A stretch of 64,000 nt of DNA from Salticus scenicus (Eukaryota; Arthropoda; Arachnida; Araneae; Salticidae), in the NCBI GenBank assembly GCA_963930645.1, contig OZ005648.1, positions 271,881,830 through 271,945,829 on the forward strand. The letters run 5' to 3'. Below are positions 34,985 to 46,264 of this stretch, piece by piece. Numbering within the stretch: the stretch's first letter is position 1; every line of letters starts with the position of its first letter. Made by a program: the position numbers and the translations under genes. The notes below the pieces were generated by a model. That model had not been told where the DNA came from, did not search any database, and was given only the letters and a program-made list of their open reading frames with translations.

Positions 34985-35641
34985 AATGTAGTATGCACTG
35001 CATACAAGAACGACAAGTTGTCGTAAAATATTGCATGAAATTTGGAAAAAACGCTACTGCAACTTATCTTTTATTAAAAGAAGTGTGTGGCAGTGAATGT
35101 TTTTCATGTGCATGAGTTTTTGAGTGGTTTAAGCATTTACAAGATGGTCGAGCAGATGTTAAAAATTATTCACACATGGGTCACCCTTTCATGTCGGAAA
35201 TGGAAGAAAAATTTGAAAAAGTTGTTAATCTGATTTGATCTGGCCGTCAGTTAGCTATTTGTTCAATTGAAATTGTAGAAACTGACAAAGAAAAAAATGA
35301 GTCGAATTATGGAAAAAAAAGTTATGGGTTCTCCATCAAGATAACATGCTAGCTCATTCTACATTGTCTGTCAAGACGGTTCTGGCAAGTAAAACATCCC
35401 AGTGTTAGGCCATCCACCTTATTTTCCTGACCTTGCACCATATGGCTTTTTTCTGTTTTCCAAGGTCAAATCTGCATTAAAAAGAACAAAATTTCAGTTC
35501 GTTGAGGCTGTCAAAGAAAAAACAGCATACATCATGGAGCTTATAGAAAACTACTTCCAGTATTATTTCGAACAATAGAAAATCCACATAGAGTGTTGTA
35601 GGGATAGAGGAGGGATGTATATTGAAGGTGATAATAATTAA
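34985..35641 (+). pseudogene. Mariner transposase, internally deleted
   Basis: The start reads RQVVVKYCMKFGKNATATYLL and VFEWFKHLQDGRADVKN, the paired helix-turn-helix N-terminus of mariner transposases. Later come VLHQDNMLAHSTLSVK (second Asp block) and PDLAPYGFFLFSKVKSALK, ending with IECCRDRGGMYIEGDN and a stop at 35639-35641. The first catalytic block is missing. The third catalytic Asp, in the APxDF motif, is Gly (35444-35446). Several stops and frameshifts confirm a dead copy. About 660 bp remain of the usual ~1040. Confidence 0.82.
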
Positions 35642-35659
35642 AAATGTATCAAGTCAACA

Positions 35660-36390
35660 AAGTCATTGGTGAGGGAATGTGCAGCTTCTGTTAGTCCGAG
35701 GACCGGAGCACCAGGAGGTAGAAGTCTGTCTTGGCTCCTTCGCCTACTGATACTTAGCTGGGCAGAATGGAATGGCCTTCACGCCTTGGGTGGCCCTACC
35801 AGGAGTAAACTCCCAACGTACTTCGCCCATTCCGCCCAGAAACACCCTCCCGTCACGATGAGGCAAACAGTAGGACTTTGGGAGGGAGTCATAGAAGTCA
35901 TAGCTGTCCTTCTGAAATTGTTCTTTTTGAGGCTGACTTACAGCCGCTCCATACTAGAAGACAAGCTGGTCTTGTTAAGTATTATAATAAACTCTCTAGT
36001 TACGGCCTCCACAACAAGACCTCCATGTACCTTAACGGCTGGAGTAATCATCAAAGATTAAAGAGGAACAGTCCTTTCAGTCAGGCCGCCTCTCTTCAAC
36101 TACCTAATTGTAATGTTGAACCAAACTCACTACACTACTGCTTGAATCCTGCAGAAGGACTCCCCAGGGTTCACTTTCACTTTAACTTAAGCTCTCATGT
36201 TACCAAGAAAGACTACATCCCAGAACATCTTAGACAATTGACCTTGGAAAACCTAAGCCACATTCCTAATAATGCCATTAAAATCTTCACTGACGGTAGT
36301 AAAATTGACAACCTAGCAGGTATTGCTATGCCATCACGAGATGGCGGGTGTGACGTAGGAGTCACGTGGTTTCGACAAAGTCTACTGTAG
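35660..36390 (+). mobile_element. LINE with RNase H: leader joined to post-RT region (internally deleted)
   Basis: The GC-rich 35660-35890 looks like the untranslated leader of an I-clade-type spider LINE (inference). It runs directly into coding sequence: the frame at 35878-36390 reads EADLQPLHTRRQAGLVKYYN, a linker found after the reverse transcriptase, then FNLSSHV and IKIFTDGSKID, the first acidic motif of RNase H. The endonuclease and reverse transcriptase are absent, so the copy is an internal deletion. The frame degenerates after PSRDGG near 36340. Confidence 0.65.
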
Positions 36391-37909
36391 TATTTTAGAG
36401 GAGGAAGGAGGAATGGGAAAAGAGCTGAAGGACAAAGTGCTTTGAACTAGGATTACTTTATTTGGCTGGCTAGCGCCTTTTGTAGCAAAATGGAAGAATA
36501 CATTCATGTAAATATGTTGATGCATAGAGGAATTATTTCAAATTCTAGTTAGAAAAAATACAAAGAGGAATTTTAAGTAATGTTACGATAACATTTGCAC
36601 TAAATACTTTATTTATTTATTTATTTATATTTTTTTATGTTGTTATTAAAAAAAGAAATGACATTTAGAAAAGGAAAAAAAAATAAAATAAAAAAATAAT
36701 TTTAAGGAATGTACCTAAATATTCTTTCATAATTTTACGATAGACAGATTAATTTAAAATGAATTGTAATACTTAAATGCTAAAAGTAATCGTTCTATGG
36801 AGGTCTTTTTTTCCCCTCCAAATAGAAAATGTGAATATTTTTGTTCGTGATAGAAATAAATAAAAATAGAAAAATTTTAACTCTTTCCGTGAAAATTTTA
36901 ATAAATACTGTTTGTAAAGTTGACATTCATGAATGAGTTCGACATTTCATTTATTCTATATTTTATCACAGACTAATAATTGTTGTATATCTATGTATTG
37001 TATTTAAATATACTAGAAAAAATCTGACGTAGTTTAAATGATTCACTATCATTATCATTATCATTTTATATTATTATTATTATTATTATTATTATTACAC
37101 TAATAACTAAACTAGAGTTTAAAGACAAACTGAAATTAATAACAGAAAATTTACATTAGGTATCAAAATTTTAAATGAAAAAAAAAAAAAAAAAAAAACA
37201 ATTTCTGTTTGTTAAACATTTATATGGTAAATTAAATTTCAATTCATAAATTCACTGATAGATTTTATATTCTTAATTATTGTTAATACAAATCTTATTT
37301 CTTGAAAATTTACAGCTTTAAATTCATCACGAACAGTCTTGAAATGTATACTATGCTTCAGTTTAAATTTTTTTAGTCAGCCAAATTATGTTTTAAAATC
37401 GTCTATTTCAAGTTTGTTAGTATTTTTCTAGTTTCACTTGAAGTGCAGCACTTACATTATGATTATAGATATAACTTACACAGATATTTCGTTATTTGTA
37501 TTTTCATCGTCCTTGGACTTTGTGAATTGTAATACAGAGAGATGGAGAGTTTTTCTTCGTTTTCAAAAAATATGCATATATTGTTAAAAATTTTACTTTC
37601 TTCAGAAAGAAATGTTATTCCTTTACGAAAATCTATTTTGCCTCGTTCTCTCCCCTCCCCCTCAAAAATAAATAAATAAACAAAAAAAAAAATAAAAATA
37701 AATAAATAAAACAGTTTTAAGGCTAAATAAAATTAACAATAATAATAAATAAGAGCGCAACACTAACGCAACAGCTTTAATTTCGATGAAAGGAAAGGGA
37801 AGAGTTACCGTAATTTTCGCCAAAGACAGCAGCGCGCACAGAAATTGCTTCAACCCTAAACTACTTGCTCACTCCGCAATTCCAACCTTTAAGAAAATGA
37901 ACTCTTCCA
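36391..37909. other. AT-rich insert between two RNase H segments of a LINE
   Basis: This stretch separates the RNase H start (to about 36345) from the rest (from about 37920). It holds (TTTA)n near 36608-36630, (ATT)n near 37065-37097 and (AAAT)n near 37665-37710. I found no terminal inverted repeats. It may be an inserted element, or the boundary between two separate LINE copies. Confidence 0.4.
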
Positions 37910-38664
37910 CCGAGCGGGATTTCCAGCTGCCTTCTCGTGATGGTAGTATAATAGTGGCATATATATTGAAACCCCTCATGCCAACTTGACTCTTTCTCAT
38001 CGTAATCCAAATTACTGCTCTGTCTTCAGAAGTGAATTGATTGCAATAGACCTGGGACTAGAAGCTATTCTCTCTGAAGAGGATTATGGTGACCTATGGA
38101 TCTTGTCTGATAGCCGTAGTTCTCTTCACCATCTTAGTAATTGGATTCTTGTGGGCGACAAGGTCAGCACCTCTATTCTGCTTAAATTAAAGCTCATTTC
38201 ACTTAATCATGACGTTCATTTGCAATGGATACCTTCACATGTGAATCTGCACAGGAATGAAATGGCTGATGATCTTGCTAAGGAGGGTTGCAGGATTTCT
38301 TCAACTCCCTCCTCCGCACTTACTTTTTTGGAGTTATACTCCCCCACCCATAATTGGTACAAGGGCTCAAAACCGGGTTTGTCCCTTGACCTCCCGTGTG
38401 ACAGACGTACCCGAACTGTACTCTCAAGACTCGCTAGCGGTCACTTCAAGTGCCTCACTTTCAACGAGAGCAGGAAAACCTTCGCCACCTGCACCAAGTG
38501 CCAAAATCATCAGGCTTCTCCTGAGCACCTTTTGGAATGCATGGGACTCTCTAAGGAGGATCTTTTTACCAATCCTCTTCTGGTCTTAGACTTCCTAACA
38601 GTCAACGAACTCGTGGATCTTGTCTGACTCCGTCAGACAAGGAGGATAAGCAACAACAACAAAA
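37910..38664 (+). mobile_element. LINE 3' part: RNase H domain, zinc tail and (CAA)n end
   Basis: The 213-codon frame 37986-38627 contains SVFRSELIAIDLGLEAI (second RNase H acidic residue), WILSDSRSSL (third) and LQWIPSHVNLHRNEMADDLA (His and last Asp). It then has a CTKCQNHQASPEHLLEC zinc-knuckle tail and ends VDLV-stop. 'PSRDG' at 37930 repeats the last recognisable residues of the 35660-36390 piece. The 3' end is 'agcaacaacaacaaaaa' (38649-38664), a simple-repeat tail typical of I-clade LINEs. RNase H residues are intact, but upstream domains are missing. Confidence 0.8.
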
Positions 38665-40110
38665 ATGTATAAATTCAAAATACATATTTTCCAACAATAA
38701 TCTTGTTATTTCCTAGGCACACCTTATGTATATATTTTTTTTAAAAAGGGGGGGGAGGTACTAAAAAATTCAAACCAGGATCAACACCTGGTTAATCACT
38801 TTGGAACTCACAATGAACAGAAATCTCCAAATCAAAATTTTTTCACATGCTGAAATCAGCAACAGCTGGAGTCTTACAGTGGGCCAGGTCACTCGATTTT
38901 ACCTTATTCAATCCATGGTTCAGGTTAGGTCAACTAATTTTTTTTTCTTGTGGTTCAGGTGTGGTCGATTGATTTATTTTTCACTTAGTTCAGGTTGGGT
39001 TGGCTGAATTTTTTCCCCCTGGAGGTCATGTTTGAATTTGGGTCGGGTTTAGTTTTCAATAAGTTGGGTCGACTTGAGAACACTTTAAAAAAACTTATAA
39101 CATAATAAGTAGAAATTTATTTGGTATAATTATAACGGTGTAACTAATGCAAATGTAATACCCTACTACCCATGATTAAATATACCCATACCCAAATTAT
39201 TATAGTAAACACCCATTTTGAACAATTCCCCCTCAGGCCTAGGACCCTAGTGCAGTCAATCAACCTTAATTCCAAACACCAAACACACACCCATTTTGAA
39301 CAAAAGCAGTTAGCAAAGAAACATCAAATTATTATTATTTTATTATTATATATATATTTTTTAGAACATAAACATTAAACAAAAAATTACAAACACTAAA
39401 TTTGAAGCCCATTTTTCTACACTTGTTCCATTTTCTACAGCACACATAAATGGTTAAAAATTATTATTAATCCACTTTTAGGATTTTTTAATTTTTAACT
39501 CAGTATATTAATAATTGCCATTTTAATTAATTTTAAAAGGATTTACCAATTGTATGACAGTGATAATTTATTTTATAACTTAAAAAAAGTTTTGCATGAT
39601 TTTTAGATGAATTATTAATTTTTCATGTTTCAAGTTGGGTTTGGATATAAACAATATAATTGGTAAAAAGAAATTGGGTTCAGATTGATTTAAAATTCAC
39701 CTGTCGGATTTGTGCAGGTTTGTAGTAAAAGCTTCTGCAAAAGAGACAGTTTTTAAGAGTAATCACTTAAGTTTTTAAAGGACATTTTGGTTAATGATAT
39801 AAGATTATTCCAAGCTTTACAGTGTGCTAAACACTAGTGCTGTCAATAAATTTAAGATTTCTTCCATTTGTATCCCTTCATCTTTCGCTATCTTTGTAAA
39901 CTTTTATCTTTTCTGACTTCTGACTGAATGGGCCAAATCATCCAGCTGCTTCTATGTTTTGGAGTAGAAGAGATATTATTTTGGTAAAATAGCTTAGCTT
40001 TACCAGTGAAGTGCCTTATGTTATTTCCAAAATTGTCTTGATAATGTGTGAGGAATTATAAATTGGTACTTCTTTTGGTACTGTATATCCACATTATGCA
40101 TACACTATTA
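38665..40110. other. Intron DNA, weak internal repeats only
   Basis: At 38880-39070 a 'ttcaggttgggtcgg/caact' motif recurs loosely, and 'acccattttgaacaa' occurs twice (39212, 39289). A poly(G) run lies near 38750. No gene or clear element ends were recognised. Confidence 0.4.
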
Positions 40111-40116
40111 CTTTGC

Positions 40117-40392
40117 AGGAATGCAAAGTATGTCCAGACATATGAACAGACAAGAGAAATTTAGGCTGACTGGAAAAATTATGAGTATTTTTGCAGTGAG
40201 AAGAAAAAAAATTATATATATATAGAGAGAGAGAGAGGAAATAATAATCTTGAGAAAAAACATAAACTTTCTAATGCTTATAAATCCAAATCTTAAATGA
40301 TATTGATAGATTGCACCAAGTTAAGGGAAGGTTCTAGAGTCTTGCATTATTTTAGGAAATTTTAGATGTCTAAACATTTTTTGCATCTCTAT
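40117..40392. mobile_element. Small MITE with 'GGAATGCAAAGTATGTCCAGAC' ends (tentative)
   Basis: Left 'ggaatgcaaagtatgtccagac' and right 'gatgtctaaacattttttgcatctc' are imperfect inverses. A similar pair lies around the hAT copy at about 14905 and 16890. Target duplications could not be settled, so this is a candidate family only. Confidence 0.45.
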
Positions 40393-40443
40393 TATTTTAA
40401 TTAAAAACATAAGTTTGTGCATATTATAGCTTGAAAATCCAAT

Positions 40444-40518
40444 GGAGTTGCTAATCATATATGTATATATATATATATTGTTTTGGAGCTAATCATATAT
40501 GTATATATATATATATTT
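40444..40518. repeat. Two-copy direct repeat of ~38 bp with (AT)n
   Basis: 'gctaatcatatatgtatatatatatatatt' occurs twice in direct succession, at about 40449 and 40488. Confidence 0.8.
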
Positions 40519-40639
40519 TTTTTTTCTTTTTTTAAACCTTTCTATTATTTTTTTATATGAATTACAAACTTTGACTTTCTTATGAGCAGTTTTATTGTAG
40601 CCCTTTTTGAAAAGTATGGTTTTATTTGGAACAGGTTAA

Positions 40640-41490
40640 ATCTGTGTAAATATATAAAGTTGAAAGTTTGTCTTTGTATCTGCCTGGATTTTTAGTTCGC
40701 TATACAAAGCTACACTGTTCAGCCAATTGCTACAAAACAAAAATTGGTACATTTATTAATTAATACAAAATCTAGCTAATGCCATATTTTTAGTTCAATC
40801 GAATAATTAGTTCAAAAGATATTAAATAAAACCCACATTTTAACTTTAAAACTATTTAAAAAGAAAACAAGTTGTTGCAAAAATAGAAAAAATAATTACA
40901 TTCTTTTTTTTTTTTTTTTGTTTCTGACATAAAATATTTTTAAGTGTGCATAAATAATAATAAAACTAAAAAAAAAAAAAAACTTAGGTACGCTACATAA
41001 ATTGGTACATTTATTAATCATGAATTTGTGTGTAAAAAGTATTATATAGATATTTGGCATTAGCTTGAAATTTTTACTTAATTTAAATACTTTTCTTTTC
41101 TACAGTAAAATAAAATTTTATGTTTTTATTGATTCACTTTATATGTAATTTATGAGATTCTTTCATGTTCTCACCTTTAGTTATAATTTGGATTTTATTA
41201 AGATTTTTTCATTTTGTGGCTATCACAAAACTCTAAGTAATATTTTTTCTTGTATTTATTTATTTATTTGCATTGTTCTCTATTAACGACTTTGGGAAAC
41301 CTTTCATGCATTTCTTTTTCCATCTTATATCTTCTCTGCATAGTCCTTTGATTGATTTCAAAGTTCTACAAATATTACTTCAACTTGGTCAGTGCTAGTC
41401 ATGTGTAAAAGTAATTTTTTTTTATTTTATCTATGTTATTTTAATTTAGATGTTTTTAGATGTTTTAGTTTGTTGTTTTATTTGCAATTT
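40640..41490. other. Intron DNA with an unclassified repeat-like block
   Basis: 'aaattggtacatttattaat' occurs at about 40741 and 40998, suggesting a short repeated sequence around 40660-41050. The end of the stretch supplies the polypyrimidine tract and acceptor of SCAMP exon c. Confidence 0.35.
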
Positions 41491-41492
41491 AG

Positions 41493-41559
41493 GAGTTAGA
41501 GAATAAAGCCAATGAACTCCAAGCTCGAGAAGCTCAGCTTTCTAATGTACCAATGACAG
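41493..41559 (+). CDS. Scamp: SCAMP, internal exon c (coiled coil)
   Basis: This 67-bp exon encodes 22 residues plus one base, with acceptor 'gcaatttag' and donor 'gtaaat', phase 0 to phase 1. It encodes ELENKANELQAREAQLSNVP, the second half of the SCAMP cytosolic coiled coil, continuing the LKRRQE end of exon b without a break. The reading frame would break if either neighbouring exon were shifted, which supports the boundaries. Confidence 0.9.
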
Positions 41560-41594
41560 GTAAATTCATCTGTGCTCTTTGTTGAGTAAACTAT

Positions 41595-41690
41595 TATTAT
41601 TAAATAAAAATATAAGTCTGTAACTATTATTATTAAGTAAGTAAGTAAGTTCTGTAAGTAACTATTATTATTAAGTAAAAATATAAGACT
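41595..41690. repeat. Short tandem repeat, unit about 40-45 bp
   Basis: 'taactattattattaa(g)taaaaatataag' recurs about three times, with a (GTAA)n run between copies, starting roughly 35 bp after exon c. Confidence 0.7.
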
Positions 41691-41937
41691 TCAGAGTATT
41701 AAAAAAAAAAAAAAAATGTTTATTTTGTGTGATTACTAAATATGTAAATATTAATTATTTTAAACAAAAAGTGTATTGGTAAGGCTGTTTAAATTGTATT
41801 ATCTGATTAAAAGTTATTTTTTATTACATAAAACAGTATTATGTCTTCATAGTATATGACATTGTTTTATATATAAAAAATAGTTATTTTTATTTTTAAG
41901 ATAGTAATTTGAATTTTTCTTTTTTAGTTGTTATTAA

Positions 41938-41999
41938 CCACTTCATTGACCACTGTAGTGTGTGTTCCTTGAGTTATCTCGGGATGGCCGGTGAAGTGG
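41938..41999. mobile_element. 62-bp piggyBac-type mini-MITE
   Basis: TTAA flanks both sides (41934-41937, 42000-42003). The ends CCACTTCATTGACC and GGCCGGTGAAGTGG are inverted with two mismatches. TTAA duplication is the hallmark of piggyBac. At 62 bp it is about as short as two terminal repeats allow. Confidence 0.7.
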
Positions 42000-42012
42000 T
42001 TAAATAACAATT

Positions 42013-42650
42013 TTTTACTTCCATTACCCTATTACCGTAGGTAATGGAAGTATTGTATTTGGTCCAAAAATTCAATATCGAGATTTCACTTGATTTACAT
42101 ATTTTAAGGTCCCCTGAGTCCAAAAAAGTGGTTTTTGGCAATTGGTCAGTGTGTGTGTGTATGTATGGAATCTTCCAGCTGTCATACCTCTGAAACTTAG
42201 AACTACAAAACTTCAGAATTAAGACAGGTCTGGTGTACAGATGAATTTTCCAAATTTTGGTGAAAATTGAAAAACCGGAAGTGAGACCGTAAGTCTGTAT
42301 CTCAAAAACGGCTCTAACGATTTTCTTGAAAATTTTTATATAAATCCATTTCTTTCTCGTGTATTATGTGGTTATTAGAGGAAAATTAAATCTTCCTGCT
42401 TAGGTAGATCATCTTCAAATCTTGGAAATTTGTATTTCAAAATATAACACTACCATTTTTTTCTCTTATTTTTTACCTCGCTATATGTATACTTCGTTCT
42501 ATATGTCTTTATAAGTTTCTCTTACCGGAAAAATTTTAGATTTCTACTTCTTTAGGTCACTTTTATGTTTTCTGATCACATTATCTCTCAAAAATGCATA
42601 TAATACGTGTGATGGTGGGTAATGGAATTCGTGTGGTTGTTTCACACCAG
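42013..42650 (+). mobile_element. Unclassified element with 5' hairpin and matching 3' copy (type A)
   Basis: It starts with a perfect 12-bp stem, ACTTCCATTACC (42017-42028) and GGTAATGGAAGT (42040-42051), followed by 'attgtatttggtccaaa'. It ends with a second copy of the stem sequence, GGTAATGGAATTCGTGTGG (42618-42636). The order of internal blocks ('tttacatattttaaggtcccctgagtc', 'ttggtcagtgtgtgtgtg') matches the element at 55311-56310. It has no TIRs and no coding sequence. Confidence 0.6.
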
Positions 42651-43058
42651 ATTTTTTTCTATTCTTGTTTTTACATCTGAATTAATATATAAAGTTAACA
42701 TTATGAGTGTTAATTTAAATTTCCGGTATTTGAAAGGTTTTTTCATTTTATAGATTTTAATCTATATATTCTTTCCATTTTTTCGTATTTTTACAATTGT
42801 TAAATCTCATTTGGTGTATATAAAACCTAAGTACTTGTAAATTCTTAGCATTTGCTTACAATACACAGAAATATGTACCTTTTGCATACAACATACAATG
42901 TATGCTTCCGGTGAAGTATTTTACTGTTGACGTTGTATGCCTATAATTTAAAAGTTTTTCATTAATTTTCTTTTTTCAAATTGTTCATGCTCTCCAGGTG
43001 ATGTCTTTTCATTTTTTACAATATATGAAAAGGTATTCATAATATATATATATATATA
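42651..43058. other. AT-rich intron DNA, nothing recognised
   Basis: Ends in an (AT)n run at about 43041-43058 that is the target of the pogo-like element. Nothing else was recognised. Confidence 0.4.
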
Positions 43059-43811
43059 CAGTGAACTCTCGTTAACACAGACAATCAAGGGCCAGCAGTT
43101 TTTGTCCATATTAATGAGAGTCCATTATAACAGGAGTTCATAAACTGAAGTTCTATATGAGCACTAAAATCACTATTGTGTACACATACACAGTATAACA
43201 CGAATGAAAATTTGTTTCCTCAAACCCTTTTATTCACTAAAAATATAAACGCAGGAAAACCGATATTTACTTATTAGAGGTCAAGACTTAAAATTTTTAG
43301 AAGTGGCCAGTGGCCACTGGACATCCCGGTAGCAGAAATCGTGCAGCTCGGCAGCGAGCACTGCAGAATTACCTTGAAGCTTGCAGAATGATCTTGAAGT
43401 TTGCAGATTTATTTACCAATTTACAAAAACGGAAAAAAAAAAAAAAAAAAATCATAAGAAAACGAAAAAATGCGACCGTAAAAAAATCTCGAGTTTGTTT
43501 TCGCTACGATCGTTCACCACGCGCGCTACGCTGAAGAACCAAAGAATATTGAATAGAAAAATTCCTCCCGCGTTTTCTCTTCGCGATCTGCCTCTCCCAC
43601 CTGCAATCAAAGTGGAATGATCCTCTTCGTAGGGAGCTTGGGAAAGAAGCGCTAGTCACACTCGATCGTTTGGTCATTTTTCGATTCCTTATGTTCATAG
43701 TGCACGTGCTTCATTATTATTATTATTATTTTTTTTTTTGGTTAATCGTTGATGCGTTAGCACGTGTTATAGATTGAAGTATAATATTTTCTGTGTAACA
43801 TTTTTTTTATC

Positions 43812-44134
43812 ATGTCATCTAATGAAAAAGTTATTTGTTGTTTATGTGAAACAACAGTAATTAAAAAAAATCTAAAACCGCATTACACTTGACGGCATCC
43901 AAATGAAGACTTAAAATGGAAATCAGCAACATCGAACGATGTTAGAAATTTTTTTCCCGGTAATCCGCAGCAAGAAAAGAGGAAAGACTGTGAAATAGAC
44001 GAAATCGAAGGCATTTCACAAACTGCAGACGTTGAAAACAAGCGTCCCCGATTGGAAGATACACCTAAAAATAGCGATGTGGATTGTAGTAAAGGAGATG
44101 AAGGTCCATCAACATGTCTTCTAAAAGCTGTCAA
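43812..44134 (+). pseudogene. hAT transposase N-terminus: zinc finger and linker
   Basis: From ATG 43812 the frame reads MSSNEKVICCLCETTVIKKN, then HYT-stop-RH and a charged linker. The C-x2-C...H-x-H layout fits the N-terminal DNA-binding finger of hAT transposases of the KIAA1586/ZMYM-like group. An in-frame TGA interrupts the finger near 43889. A 'gtcaaaggttaaaa' sequence at the end could be a donor site, so an intron to the next piece at 44344 is possible. Confidence 0.55.
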
Positions 44135-44343
44135 AGGTTAAAAAAAAAAAAAATTCTTATTTTAAATATTTTTTTATTATCATTTTTTTTTTCTATAAAA
44201 ATTCCAATTTCTTTATTTTTCATTTTATCGTACGTTTTTTCTTTTAAAAAAATTATCCATAATGCCCTAGAAAAGCAATGAAAATAAATAAATAAATTTT
44301 ATGATTTTAAGGAAAAAATATTCTATTATTTAGATTTCCAGGC

Positions 44344-46178
44344 ACAGCATAAACTATTTCTAAAAGTTCTGTTGCTGTTGAAACTGCTGATGATTTGACA
44401 GATGAAGAAAAGATAGAACTCTTGAGAAATTCCCGTTCCATTGACAGGCTTCTTAAATGGACAAGTTGTTTTATAAGAGGAGATGACGGGCTTCAATGCT
44501 TATATTGTGGAAGCAGTTTACTTTATAATTTCGAAAATGGTGAAACAATGCCAAGGTCTTTCAGAAATTTAAAGATTGATGTTAAAAGACATATGCAGTC
44601 AAACAAACATATCAACAATACTCGATCCTACTATCAGGAAAAAAAAGAATTGGAAGAAATGGAAAAGGCAGGGAAGTTACATGCACTCAATTGCGCTAAT
44701 GCTGCTTACTTCATATACAAAAAAAAATTTGTCTTCTGAAACATATGAAGATTTGATTTGTGTGTGATGTCGGATCAAAAAATCATTCAAAGGAATTTCC
44801 TCGCCTATACTTGCCATATGTACATTCTGTGTTATTGAAAGAAATCGCAACTTTTATTACAAGTGCTAATCTGCCTGTGGGAATAGTTGCTAATAAGATA
44901 ACAATAAACCATCGAAGCATGCATATTGTAGGATTGAGAATTCTAATTTTTGATATTAACACAAGCAATCTTTTCCATTCTATTTATCTAGAACATAATT
45001 TTGTAAATGATTTTTCTGGTAAAGGCCTATCAGCTAGCATTCTCAAAACCCTTCTGAAATTTGATTTAGATGCTCAGTATGTGAGAGAGCACTTAGCTGG
45101 CATAGCAGTAGATGGGCAATACATAAAATTAGGTGTTGCCAACCATATAAAAGATCAGCTAAATTTGAAAAATGTTTTAGTATCCTGGGACATGATGCAC
45201 CGCATTGAATTGATGGAAAAAAATGCTGAAATGCCAAATATTATTAACAAGGCACATAATCTCATACTTGAATGTATGAAGGAATTCATGCAGGGATTAA
45301 AATATGAAAACCTGGTTGATAGTTCAATAGATTTTGAGGAGTTTTTGTATCAACCAAAACTTTTCAAATCAATGAAGTTTACTGCATATTCAATGGAAGT
45401 ATTTAAAACTTTCATACACGATTATAAATTTTTTGTATGTGCTTGTGAAAAGGATATGGAGCAATTTGCACTGCATGATAAATTGTTGAACAAATCCACT
45501 ATATTCCATATACTTTTGTTAGCAGATTTATATGCCATTTTAGCTAAAATTTCTAAATGTGTTCAATCAGTTGAATTTCTTCCTTAGGATTATGCTAGAT
45601 CAGTTAATAATTTTCACTCACATTTAAAAATATTTATCAATTACATTAATATAATGTCTGACCTTAAAACAGTTGATGATTTGTGGAAATTCTTGGAAAA
45701 AATTCCAGACTCATTTTTCAAATACTCAAAAACAGCTACAGAGTTATTTAAATTTTGTACTTACCAAAGGGTGTCACTACCAGATAAACCTGTAAGCTCA
45801 AAAGTATTAAGAACATATGTATCAGTTAATTATCATGAAAAAGAGAATCAGCTGAGTTCAAATTATAAAAGTGATCTAAAAGATTTTATGAAATTCATCA
45901 CACAAATTTTAGAAAAATTTGATCATTATACCAAAGGAAAAAATGAAGGTATTGATAACGTTATACAAAAAGCTGGATGTCTTTTTAACTATGATCATTT
46001 GATCTATCCACGATCGGATGTTTCTGGAGCACATTTGGCATCTACGTTCACTTCTGAGACATTCTCAGAGTATATCAGTGACTTTCCCTTTAATCTTACA
46101 AATATTGATAAGGACAAATTTAATAAAAAGCACCACAAAACTGGCGTTGTAAAAAATATTACTTACAACTTTGAATAA
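44344..46178 (+). pseudogene. hAT transposase, central region (KIAA1586-like), truncated
   Basis: The first piece (to 44739) holds CLYCGSSLLYN and KRHMQSNKH, a second zinc finger. After a frameshift near 44740, a 275-codon frame (44760-45587) carries GIAVDGQYIKLGVANHIKDQ and VSWDMMHRIEL, the segment around the first catalytic Asp and the following W-D-x-x-H-R motif seen in KIAA1586-like proteins. An in-frame TAG at 45585-45587 is read past into the same frame to 46178. The C-terminal part, with the last catalytic Glu and the hAT dimerisation domain, is missing. The frame stops 20 bp before the hammerhead-like motif. Family knowledge is from memory; the group assignment is moderate. Confidence 0.7.
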
Positions 46179-46197
46179 ACACCATAAAATGCAATAA

Positions 46198-46251
46198 ACT
46201 CGCAACAATTGTTTCGGGTCGAAAAAACACACGACCCTTCATCAGGCGAAT
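46198..46251 (-). ncRNA. Hammerhead-ribozyme-like motif
   Basis: On the - strand the order is: stem I strand ATTCGC, CTGATGA, A, GGGTCG, 10-nt loop, CGACCC, GAAA, CAATTGTT, stem I strand GCGAGT. Stem II pairs perfectly over 6 bp, and stem I pairs over 6 bp with one G-T wobble. Stem III is a self-complementary ACAATTGT, too short to close a normal loop. CUGAUGA and GAAA are the invariant hammerhead core. The deviation is one extra A between CUGAUGA and stem II. Hammerheads with a minimal stem III occur in Penelope-like elements and retrozymes. Activity is unknown. Confidence 0.55.
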
Positions 46252-46264
46252 AAAGTAAGTACTG

